From contig JAEEHQ010000104.1 in NCBI GenBank assembly GCA_016280915.1, positions 1 to 64,000 of the forward strand: DNA of 64,000 nt, written 5' to 3'. This DNA is from Bacteroidales bacterium (GTDB taxonomy: Bacteria > Bacteroidota > Bacteroidia > Bacteroidales > P3). Positions 17,901 to 24,364 of the stretch are shown in pieces; position 1 is the first letter of the stretch, and each line of letters opens with the position of its first letter. Below the pieces are notes generated by a model. That model was not told where the DNA came from. It searched no databases and was given only the letters and a program-made list of their open reading frames with translations. The position numbers were made by a program, and so were the translations under genes.

Positions 17901-19735
17901 CTGCTACTCCTCTTCAGATTGCCACGCAGTCTTCTGAGAACTATGCTTCTCGTTATTATGGCAGCTTGGTCAACGATGGTGCTCTTTTGAATGCCACCAT
18001 GACTTTTGCTAATAACAGCACTCCTTGGCTTACTGGTCTGCCCGATAATGATAGCTACCAGACTTGGAACTGGATTCGTGCTGGTACGCAGTTTGCTGCT
18101 GGTACTCACCTTACTTTCACTTCTACTACTGGTGAAATTAATCTTGCCGAAGCTTACCTCGACGAAGACTATTTCAAGAGCTATCAAGGTGAACTCAGCA
18201 ATGGCGGTCTTCCTGCCAGTGTTGGTGTTGACAGATACCAGTCTCTTGAGTCTGTTATAGGTGGTTTGTGGGCTCCCTATGGTCTTGTTTCCACACTGCC
18301 CTTCCATCCTGCTTTCAGCTATCGTTACTATGTCGCTCCCGACAATATTCTCGATAGTATCCGTGGTGTCGTCACTTCCGGTGCAAGCAATTATACAAAG
18401 TGGGCTGTTACCCGTAAGACCATGGATAATTTCTATAACAAGTCTCTGAACTTTAACGATATTTCCAAACTTCCCAGTGTCCGCGTTGTCTTTACCGCAG
18501 ATACTTCTAAGTGGACTCGTTGCCCGGTTCTTGAGATGTGTGATGACTACACTCAGTCTGAGGGTAATGCCCGTCGTTTCCAGATGCGTAAGCATGCTTC
18601 TGTTGACAAGCTTGGCCGTACTTGCGCCGACCTCGGCATTGCTCCTAATGCTGATGATCCTAGCAATCCCGCTTACATTAACGCCGAAGGTATGGGTTGG
18701 TTCCCCGGCTATGCTATCAATACCGCTACTGGTGAGCGTCTCAACGTTCTCTTTGGTGAGGATTCGCGTTACATCCAGTACAATGGTGCCGATATGCTCT
18801 GGAACCCCACCACACTTGATGACCTCATGGATGGTACCCAGAACTACGTGATGGGTGGTCGTCACTTCATCTATGTGATGAATGCTACCAACCAGACCTT
18901 CTATGACCTTGTTAATGGTTCTTCTTCCACACTCGCATCTTATAAGACTCCTTCTTATGATGCTGGTCGTTGGGCTGTGAAGATGCTTGGCTCTCTCAAT
19001 CGTCTTTTGGACTTTGTTCCCTCTACCGATGCTGACCGCCTGCGTGTGAACCACGGTGTGCTTGATGGTGAGAGTACTACTCTGATTCCACAGCGTGACT
19101 CTGCTTCGTTATTCTTCGCATCTGTTGCTTGGGTCAACATGCCCTTCGTCAATCCCCGCTATCAGTTTACCAATCCTATTGACATTCCTTGTGATGTGAC
19201 TATCGACATCGACGTCAATACTCCCTATGGCCGTTATATGTCTCCCAACGTCACTACGGTTAAATTGTTCACTGATGCCAACGGCGAGGCTTGCACCGCT
19301 CAGAACGACAATTACCCGATGTATCAGTTCGAGATGGGTGATGATGTTGCCACTCTCACTGGTGTTGCCAATCAGGCTACTTCCAGAAAGAGCTATCAGG
19401 ATTCCATCCTCAGTCTAATCGGTGTTGTTCCTAATCCCTACTACAGTTATTCTACCTATGAAACCACCAGCCAGTTAGAGACTAAGGTACGTTTTATTAA
19501 TGTTCCTACTGGTACAACCGTCTCTATCTACACTGTTGATGGCACCATGGTTCGTCGCCTTGGACCTACCTCTGGTTCTTCCACTACCCTTGACTGGGAT
19601 CTCCACAACCATACGGGTCTCCCAATTGCCGGTGGTGTTTACCTGATTCACTTCAAGGTTCCTGGTATTGGTGAACGTGTTGTCAAGTGGTTTGGTACTA
19701 TGCGTCCTGTCGACCTGAACTCGTTCGGATTCTAA
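14930..19735 (+). CDS. Giant exported protein with T9SS-like C-terminus
   Basis: 1601 residues. A signal peptide ends near AFA and is followed by a Cys-containing stretch (EDCKTCKKSG). The N-terminal part carries motifs I recall from a widespread Bacteroidota secreted family of unknown role: NNVRALINGYGNMWYDG, CSALWIGGTDVNDQLRIAAL and YFSQWVDPDLGYAHDDFIGC. The C-terminal part (about 1500-1590) has the layout of a T9SS type A sorting domain, with VVPNPYYSYS, a VSIYTVDGTMVRRL strand and GGVYLIHFKV. It is unusual in extending a further 20 residues to end MRPVDLNSFGF. It should be exported by Sec and then T9SS. Its place between a TonB receptor and a PorV-like barrel suggests a dedicated surface complex, which is an inference. 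Confidence 0.85.
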   Translation: MKNIFSKLVLAAFLISALSGTAFAEDCKTCKKSGNHQAAVQAKAAVCKRAQSTAELNVNNVRALINGYGNMWYDGSVAQYHLPKTSNTCPLFCSALWIGGTDVNDQLRIAALRFGSEGDDYWPGPLDLKTASVDLPVCNEFDHHWIITKNEVQAFMSMFTYDENGATPNETFSPDAISATIKNWPATGSDPGQSPYLAPYFDANHDGVYNWEEGDYPYYDFNNDLCPRTLKAQWGRDYTSHVSTTMETEHGIVTGGLLSDQVLKGDQTIWWVFNDMGNVHTETNGQPIGMEIRAQAFAFSTNDEINNMTFYTYEIINRSTYELRETYFSQWVDPDLGYAHDDFIGCDVKRGLGYCYNGDESDGPGSGSYSGIPPAVGIDFFQGPYMDPDGKDNPKVDISKMRAYYPEQLKNYLLPDGTYDTITLTDDADLYYEHAWYFTPGDAIGNCAINGVNFGNNIVDDERFGMRRFVYYNNSSSGDNSEPSKATDYYNYLRGFWKNGQRMRYGGDGLNTGTTDFTCDFMFPGNSDLYYWGTDGQAVDPWTEVTANNTPADRRFMQSAGPFTLKPGALNYITVGIPFAQASSGNAWSSVELLREIDDVCQALFENCFKVLDGPDAPTLVIQEMNNELILYIKYDNPASNNYGENYSEIDPGIVRSYTDANGNAVVYSDDERSYKFEGYQIYQLKDANVSIADINDVTKAQLVAQCDIQNYYDEEGTLPIATLVNYSQNSATGLMTPSIMVEGSNSGIKHVFRITNDAFATGTNTTLVNNKEYYYIAIAYAQNRFKEYSQTEAAFLDGQKEPYLAGRKDEFGRTITAVTAVPHDPSSENGGTVVNAEFGMCPNITRIEGYGNGGTTLRLTDASIEELMGAPGVPGKPAGKFKADGTGMLADPCQIQHPHYEENHGPINVRIIDPLNVKPGKFIVSFDKTADINNAGWTLSKSPEDSTYATNPYVYDSVLSVKSDFVMSRYNEQLFLDLGIAIAISNPAATATPLQIATQSSENYASRYYGSLVNDGALLNATMTFANNSTPWLTGLPDNDSYQTWNWIRAGTQFAAGTHLTFTSTTGEINLAEAYLDEDYFKSYQGELSNGGLPASVGVDRYQSLESVIGGLWAPYGLVSTLPFHPAFSYRYYVAPDNILDSIRGVVTSGASNYTKWAVTRKTMDNFYNKSLNFNDISKLPSVRVVFTADTSKWTRCPVLEMCDDYTQSEGNARRFQMRKHASVDKLGRTCADLGIAPNADDPSNPAYINAEGMGWFPGYAINTATGERLNVLFGEDSRYIQYNGADMLWNPTTLDDLMDGTQNYVMGGRHFIYVMNATNQTFYDLVNGSSSTLASYKTPSYDAGRWAVKMLGSLNRLLDFVPSTDADRLRVNHGVLDGESTTLIPQRDSASLFFASVAWVNMPFVNPRYQFTNPIDIPCDVTIDIDVNTPYGRYMSPNVTTVKLFTDANGEACTAQNDNYPMYQFEMGDDVATLTGVANQATSRKSYQDSILSLIGVVPNPYYSYSTYETTSQLETKVRFINVPTGTTVSIYTVDGTMVRRLGPTSGSSTTLDWDLHNHTGLPIAGGVYLIHFKVPGIGERVVKWFGTMRPVDLNSFGF

Positions 19736-19757
19736 TGTGATTAGTTAATCTTAAAAA

Positions 19758-20843
19758 ATGTCTGAAATGAAAAACATATTTAGAATATTTGCTGTAGTAG
19801 CTGTTATGATGCTGCTGTCTACCGAGTCTGTTTGGGCCGGTAACGACAACCGTAGAGGTACTGCTGGCGCCACTGAGTTGTTGATCAACCCTTGGGCGCG
19901 CAGCGCCGGCTGGGGTAGCGTCAGTGTGGCTAACGCACGCGGTCTTGATGCATTCTATTCTAACATCGCCGGCCTGAGCTTTGTGCCCAAGCTGGAGGTC
20001 TCCTATGCCAACACCATGCTTTATGGCGGCAAAAGCGGTCTCAATAGTGGTGCAAGTGTTAATGCATTTGGTTTAGGTCTGCGTGTATTTGACAATGGTG
20101 TCCTTGGCTTGAGTTTGATGACGATGAGCTTTGGAGATATTGATGTCCGCACTGTTGAAAGCCCAGAAGCCATTAATGGTACTTTCTCTCCCACGCTGAT
20201 GAACATCAACGTGGCTTATGCTCACTCCTTCACTCTTTCCATCCATGGTGGTGTCAATCTGAAAATCATCAGCGAGTCCACAGATAACATCTCTGGTAAT
20301 GCTTTTGCCGTCGATGCAGGTATCCAGTATGTGACCGGTGCCGATGATGAGTTGAAGTTTGGTATCAGCTTGAAGAACTGGGGTCCTGCCTACAGTTTTG
20401 GTGGTACGGGTATGTCTTTCACCTTTGTCAACGATGCTGCCAACGACATGACTGCTGAGTATCGTTCGGGTGAGATGGAGCTTCCCACCTGCTTGAACAT
20501 CGGTGTTTCTTATGATTTCCTCATTGAGCTTTGGAAACAGAGAATCACTCTCGCTGGTGCTTTCACTTCCAATGCATTCTTAAAGGATAACCTCGCTTTT
20601 GGTATCGAATATGGTCTTCTTGATATCATCAATCTCCGTTGCGGATATGTCTACCAGACTGATATCTTCAGCGATGCTAACCGCACTACTGCCAACCAGG
20701 GACTTTGCGCTGGTGCCTCGGTTAACATCCCACTCCATAAGAAAGATGCTGAGAGCAATGCCGGTTTGTCCCTTGATTATGCTTATCGTTCATCATATAA
20801 TTTGAAGGGTTCCCACACTATTGGAGCTACCTTTAGATTCTAA
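19758..20843 (+). CDS. PorV/PorQ family outer-membrane protein
   Basis: 361 residues. A signal peptide ends near VWAG (a second ATG at 19767 is also possible), followed by a FadL-like beta-barrel. The start of the mature protein, TAGATELLINPWARSAGWGS, and LDAFYSNIAGLSF are typical of PorV/PorQ proteins (compare the usual pattern of a Gly/Ala-rich hatch followed by N-PAGLA). The C-terminus ends in TIGATFRF. PorV carries substrates between the SprA translocon and the attachment complex in T9SS. This copy is probably a paralogue dedicated to the upstream exported protein rather than the housekeeping PorV. It is the last gene of the apparent secDF unit. Confidence 0.85.
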   Translation: MSEMKNIFRIFAVVAVMMLLSTESVWAGNDNRRGTAGATELLINPWARSAGWGSVSVANARGLDAFYSNIAGLSFVPKLEVSYANTMLYGGKSGLNSGASVNAFGLGLRVFDNGVLGLSLMTMSFGDIDVRTVESPEAINGTFSPTLMNINVAYAHSFTLSIHGGVNLKIISESTDNISGNAFAVDAGIQYVTGADDELKFGISLKNWGPAYSFGGTGMSFTFVNDAANDMTAEYRSGEMELPTCLNIGVSYDFLIELWKQRITLAGAFTSNAFLKDNLAFGIEYGLLDIINLRCGYVYQTDIFSDANRTTANQGLCAGASVNIPLHKKDAESNAGLSLDYAYRSSYNLKGSHTIGATFRF

Positions 20844-20860
20844 AGCGACAAGTACATACA

Positions 20861-20901
20861 AAAAATTAGGAAAGGCTTTTTCAGAGCCTTTCCTAATTTT
20901 T
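20861..20901 (+). terminator. Strong terminator closing the secDF-PorV-like unit
   Basis: A perfect 17-bp inverted repeat (arms 20861-20877 and 20885-20901) around a 7-nt loop. The A-rich 5' arm and T-rich 3' arm could terminate transcription in either direction. Confidence 0.92.
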
Positions 20902-20939
20902 GACTACTCTACAAATCATTTTTTATTATCAACTTATTT

Positions 20940-21413
20940 ATGGCAGAAATTAAATATTATAGCGAAGAGGGTCTCCAAAACCTCAAAGATGAACTTCATC
21001 ACCTGATTGCTGTTGAGAGACCTGCTGCCGCTGCAGCTATTGCTGAAGCTCGCGATAAAGGTGACCTTTCTGAGAATGCCGAGTACGATGCAGCAAAGGA
21101 GGCTCAGGGCCACCTTGAGGCCCGCATCTCAAAACTCCAGGACTTGGTTGCCAACGCTCGACTCCTCGATGAGTCAAAAATTGATGTTTCTAAGGTTTTA
21201 CTCCTCTCGAAAATTACTATCCGCAATATTAAGAACAATATGAAGCAGTCCTATACTATTGTTCCAGAGAGTGAAGCCAACCTCAAGGAAGCAAAGATTT
21301 CTGTTACCTCTCCTTTTGCGCAGGCTTTTTTAGGCAAGAGAGCGGGTGAGAAAGTGGATGTTGTCGTTCCTGCAGGCAAAATGCAATTTGAAATTTTATC
21401 TGTTGAGCGCTAA
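20940..21413 (+). CDS. greA: Transcription elongation factor GreA
   Basis: 157 residues, normal length. GreA enters the RNA polymerase secondary channel and stimulates cleavage of backtracked RNA. The N-terminal coiled coil has the acidic tip signature GDLSENAEYDAAKEAQ with the key Asp and Glu, and the C-terminal FKBP-like domain ends with VTSPFAQAFLGKRAGEKVDV. It lies between two strong terminators, so it is a single-gene transcript. No clear promoter box is visible in the 38-nt gap. Confidence 0.96.
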   Translation: MAEIKYYSEEGLQNLKDELHHLIAVERPAAAAAIAEARDKGDLSENAEYDAAKEAQGHLEARISKLQDLVANARLLDESKIDVSKVLLLSKITIRNIKNNMKQSYTIVPESEANLKEAKISVTSPFAQAFLGKRAGEKVDVVVPAGKMQFEILSVER

Positions 21414-21427
21414 TATTCTTAAACAAT

Positions 21428-21463
21428 AATAGAGACCTCTTTCGGGAGGTCTCTATTTTTTTT
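21428..21463 (+). terminator. Rho-independent terminator after greA
   Basis: A perfect 12-bp stem (AATAGAGACCTC with GAGGTCTCTATT) around TTTCGG, followed by a run of T. The next gene starts only 8 nt downstream. Confidence 0.92.
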
Positions 21464-21470
21464 CATTATT

Positions 21471-21923
21471 GTGTTAGATTTTCTTCAAGCTTATGGAGTG
21501 TGGGGCCTCTTTTTAGGCTCTTTCTTGGCTGCCACAGTGGTGCCCTTCTCATCCGATGCACTTTATGCAGGTGTGTTGTATGCGGGTTGTAATCCGGTGG
21601 CCTGTCTTCTCCTGGGTACATTGGGCAACTGGCTTGGCGGGCTAACCTCTTTTGGCATCGGCTGGTTGGGTCGGTGGGAGTGGATTGAGAAATGGTTCCA
21701 CGTTTCTCGTGAGAAACTTGAGCGTCAGCGAGGACGTATCAATCGTTGGGGCATTTGGTTGGCACTACTCACTTGGCTTCCCTTTGTTGGCGATGTCTTT
21801 GCCATTGCCTTAGGCTTCTACCGCATCTCACCCGTCAAGTGCGGACTCCTGATGTTGGTTGGTAAATTCCTGCGTTTTCTTGGATGGACGCTTCTATTCT
21901 ATTATTTAGGCTGGACACTTTAA
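21471..21923 (+). CDS. DedA/YqaA-like small membrane protein
   Basis: 150 residues from a GTG start. It looks like a VTT/SNARE-associated (DedA-type) membrane protein of the short YqaA class: hydrophobic segments at about 7-30, 37-63, 93-118 and 122-148, an FLAATVVPFSSDALYAGVL re-entrant-type segment, a Gly-rich GNWLGGLTSFGIGWLG segment, and a basic loop (REKLERQRGRINRWG). DedA-family proteins are linked to lipid carrier transport and membrane homeostasis; the exact role here is unknown. The start is uncertain because it sits directly behind the greA terminator, with no visible ribosome binding site. Confidence 0.82.
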   Translation: MLDFLQAYGVWGLFLGSFLAATVVPFSSDALYAGVLYAGCNPVACLLLGTLGNWLGGLTSFGIGWLGRWEWIEKWFHVSREKLERQRGRINRWGIWLALLTWLPFVGDVFAIALGFYRISPVKCGLLMLVGKFLRFLGWTLLFYYLGWTL

Positions 21924-21972
21924 AGTGCGCAGTTCTCTTTTCTTTCACCTCCAATAATTCTCTTACCTTTTC

Positions 21973-22365
21973 TTATTCGAAGTTGGCTGCCAATTCTGCT
22001 GCAAGTTGTTTGAATTCTTCTTCAGTTAGTTTTACATGGTTGTGGAAGTTCATGTCGCCCTCATTCTGTAGGGGGATGAGGTGTATATGGGCATGGGGTA
22101 CCTCCAGCCCCAACACAGCAACGCCCACTTTCTGGCAGGGACAAACCTTCTTGATGCTCTGGGCAACTCGACGTGCGAACTGGGTCAGCTCTCCATAGAG
22201 CTGTTCGTCCAAGTCAAACAGATAGTCCACCTCTTTTTTAGGAATACAAAGTACATGCCCTTTCTGTACGGGGTTGATATCTAAGAAAGCAAAACAGCTT
22301 TCAGTCTCAGCTACTTTGTAGCAGGGTATTTCACCCGCTACAATTTTAGAAAAAATTGATGCCAT
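21973..22365 (-). CDS. HIT family hydrolase (HinT-like)
   Basis: 130 residues. The histidine-triad motif is HAHIHLIPL with His91, His93 and His95, and the N-terminal half has FSKIVAGEIPCYKVAE and FLDINPVQKGHVLCIPK. HinT-type proteins hydrolyse adenosine phosphoramidates and aminoacyl-adenylates. Length is normal. It lies 51 nt downstream of purM on the same strand, so the two probably share a transcript. Confidence 0.95.
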   Translation of the reverse strand: MASIFSKIVAGEIPCYKVAETESCFAFLDINPVQKGHVLCIPKKEVDYLFDLDEQLYGELTQFARRVAQSIKKVCPCQKVGVAVLGLEVPHAHIHLIPLQNEGDMNFHNHVKLTEEEFKQLAAELAANFE

Positions 22366-22416
22366 ATTCTTTAATATTTGATGGAGAGTGGTGATACTTT
22401 TTCCACCCTCTTTGGA

Positions 22417-23589
22417 TTAGTTGTTGTATATATATGTCCCGTTTTCGGTGCTTACGGTCACTTGTGGTCCTTGGTGTGCTTCCACATGTCCGATTATTTG
22501 CGCATCCACGTTGAAGCTCTTGGCGATTTCTATGATGCCGTTGGCGGTTTCTTCGTCGGTGTAAATCTCCATGCGGTGGCCCATGTTAAACACCTTGTAC
22601 ATTTCCTTCCATTCCGTACCACTCTCATCGTGTATCATTTTGAATAGTGGTGGAACGGGGAAAAGGTTGTCTTTCACCACATGAAGGTTGTCAATAAAGT
22701 GGAGTACCTTGGTCTGGGCCCCACCACTACAATGGATCATGCCGCAAATGTTTCCGCGGTATTCGTCCAGTATTCTGCGGATGATGGGGGCATAGGTGCG
22801 GGTAGGGGAGAGAACCATTTTGCCCGAGTCCACTCCAGCCACCTCTGTGGGGTCAGTTAGACGGCGGCTCCCACAGTATACTACCTCTTTGGGCAGATTG
22901 TGGTCATAGCTCATAGGGTAGTTTTCGGCGTAGTATTTTGAAAACACGTCGTGACGTGCCGATGTCAAGCCGTTGCTGCCCATTCCTCCGTTATATTCTG
23001 TTTCGTAGGTTGCCTGTCCGAAGGATGCCAATCCCACTATCACGTTTCCTGCATGTATGTGGGCGTTGTCCACAACGTCGGCGCGTTTCATCCTTGCCGT
23101 TACGGTTGAATCAACGATAATGGTTCGCACAAGGTCTCCCACGTCGGCTGTCTCACCACCTGTGAGGTAGATGCCAATGCCCAAGTCGCGCATCTGCTGA
23201 AGGAACTCCTCTGTACCGTTGATCACAGCGCTAATCACTTCTCCTGGCACCAGGTTCTTGTTGCGCCCAATGGTTGAGGAGAGCAAGATGTTGTCCACAG
23301 CTCCTACGCACAGCAGGTCGTCCAAGTTCATCACTACGGCGTCGATGGCTATTCCCTTCCAAACGCTCAAGTCTCCTGTCTCTTTCCAATAAAGGTAGGC
23401 CAGCGACGATTTTGTGCCGGCACCATCTGCGTGCATGATGTTGCAGTAGTCTTTATCGCCACCCAAGTAGTCGGGTATTATCTTGCAGAAGGCTTTAGGG
23501 AAAAGTCCTTTATCAATGTTCTTGATGGCGTTGTGCACGTCCTCCTTTGAGGCCGAAACACCGCGCAGGTTATATTTTAAAGTATCCAT
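22417..23589 (-). CDS. purM: Phosphoribosylformylglycinamidine cyclo-ligase (AIR synthase)
   Basis: 390 residues from the ATG complementary to 23587-23589. A longer frame to 23640 adds 17 residues with no family match. PurM closes the imidazole ring of AIR in purine synthesis using ATP. Visible motifs are IMHADGAGTKSSLAYLYW, GIAIDAVVMNLDDLLCVGA, LTGGETADVGDLVRTIIVDS and VYCGSRRLTDPTEVAGVDSG. The length of about 390 fits the Bacteroidota form, which is longer than the E. coli enzyme. HIT follows. Confidence 0.92.
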   Translation of the reverse strand: MDTLKYNLRGVSASKEDVHNAIKNIDKGLFPKAFCKIIPDYLGGDKDYCNIMHADGAGTKSSLAYLYWKETGDLSVWKGIAIDAVVMNLDDLLCVGAVDNILLSSTIGRNKNLVPGEVISAVINGTEEFLQQMRDLGIGIYLTGGETADVGDLVRTIIVDSTVTARMKRADVVDNAHIHAGNVIVGLASFGQATYETEYNGGMGSNGLTSARHDVFSKYYAENYPMSYDHNLPKEVVYCGSRRLTDPTEVAGVDSGKMVLSPTRTYAPIIRRILDEYRGNICGMIHCSGGAQTKVLHFIDNLHVVKDNLFPVPPLFKMIHDESGTEWKEMYKVFNMGHRMEIYTDEETANGIIEIAKSFNVDAQIIGHVEAHQGPQVTVSTENGTYIYNN

Positions 23590-23827
23590 ATATATGTTTT
23601 TTGTCCATATAAGTTCTTTTTTGTGGGCAGAAAGGCGCAAAATTAAGTCTCAAAAAAGATAATTTACAGCATAATGCCCTCAAAGAAACCAAAAGTTGCC
23701 CTTTTTGGTTCCAAAATGCAAAAATACTATTTTTTTTTTATTTAGTTGAAAAAAAGATTATTAGTTTTTCCGATACTTGGCCAACTTTCCTAATGAAAGT
23801 TAAAATCCTCTTTTTTTTCAAAAAAGA
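23590..23827. other. AT-rich intergenic region between purM and rpsO
   Basis: A divergent intergenic region. It holds a purM -7 candidate at 23638-23645 (minus strand TAATTTTG), a second minus-strand TATTTTTG at 23726-23719, and a small inverted repeat (CCAAAAGTTGCCCTTTTTGG) near 23690. No gene is supported. Confidence 0.5.
23638..23645 (-). promoter_or_regulatory. Putative -7 box for purM-HIT
   Basis: TAATTTTG on the minus strand, 49 nt upstream of the purM ATG. The -33 element is not convincing. Confidence 0.45.
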
Positions 23828-23858
23828 CTTGCCAATTGGAAAAAAAGTTGTACTTTTG
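23828..23858 (+). promoter_or_regulatory. Promoter for rpsO
   Basis: CTTG at 23828-23831 and TACTTTTG at 23851-23858 with a 19-nt spacer. The predicted start near 23865 gives a leader of about 43 nt. Confidence 0.72.
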
Positions 23859-23907
23859 CATCCGATTTCAAGAGATAAAAGAACGCTAAAACAACATAAA
23901 GAATAAC

Positions 23908-24177
23908 ATGTATCTGACTAAGGAAAAGAAAGAAGAAATTTTCGCTGAGTATGGCAAGAACGCTCAGGATACTGGTTCTATCGAGGCTCAGATTGCCCTC
24001 TTCACCTATAGAATTCAGCACCTCACCGAGCTGATGAAGAAGTACAAAAAGGACCAAGTGAGTGAGCGCGCTTTGGTAGCAATGGTTGGTAAACGTCGCC
24101 GCCTGCTGGATTACCTCAAGGATGTTGACATTGAGCGCTATCGTGCCATCATCAAGAAATTGAACTTAAGAAAGTAA
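23908..24177 (+). CDS. rpsO: 30S ribosomal protein S15
   Basis: 89 residues, the standard length. S15 binds the central domain of 16S rRNA early in 30S assembly. The family core is visible as NAQDTGSIEAQIALFTYRIQ, with the HL(x)ELMKKYKKD and GKRRRLLDYLK segments that contact rRNA. A terminator follows and pnp lies about 190 nt downstream, the same rpsO-pnp order as in enterobacteria. Confidence 0.97.
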   Translation: MYLTKEKKEEIFAEYGKNAQDTGSIEAQIALFTYRIQHLTELMKKYKKDQVSERALVAMVGKRRRLLDYLKDVDIERYRAIIKKLNLRK

Positions 24178-24207
24178 TAGTTTTTCATATTTATTTGGTT
24201 ATGGTTG

Positions 24208-24238
24208 GCCTCCCTGGGTTCTCTAGGGAGGCTTTTTT
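24208..24238 (+). terminator. Rho-independent terminator after rpsO
   Basis: An 8-bp stem (GCCTCCCT with AGGGAGGC) and a 9-nt loop followed by six T. Confidence 0.88.
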
Positions 24239-24270
24239 GAAAAAGTATAACGATTTTGATTTTAACATAG

Positions 24271-24335
24271 TCTGGCACAACAAAGCCCTATGGGCTGTGC
24301 AAGACATGGTGCGCGGCACACGGTGTGTCGCGTAG
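24271..24335 (+). promoter_or_regulatory. Structured leader of pnp: two tandem hairpins
   Basis: Hairpin 1 (24271-24306) is a long irregular stem: GTCT pairs with AGAC, GCACA with TGTGC, and GCCC with GGGC, separated by a 1x1 mismatch and a 5-nt bulge. Hairpin 2 (24311-24335) pairs CGCGGCACAC with GTGTGTCGCG through one G-T pair. Both lie just upstream of the pnp ATG. In E. coli, PNPase represses its own mRNA through an RNase III-processed leader hairpin. A similar role here is inferred from structure and position only. Confidence 0.6.
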
Positions 24336-24364
24336 CGGAACAAAAGAAATAATAAAGGTACAAA

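Noticed and set aside
16820..19054. A 744-codon open frame on the minus strand inside the giant exported protein gene
   Set aside because: It is the antisense shadow of strongly biased codons (GGT, ACC, CTC) in the real gene. No start context, promoter or family motif; the plus-strand protein has clear family motifs.
11139..20843. Standard SusC/SusD polysaccharide-utilisation locus
   Set aside because: No SusD-like gene or glycoside hydrolase; the receptor plug is not SusC-type and the partners are T9SS-related.
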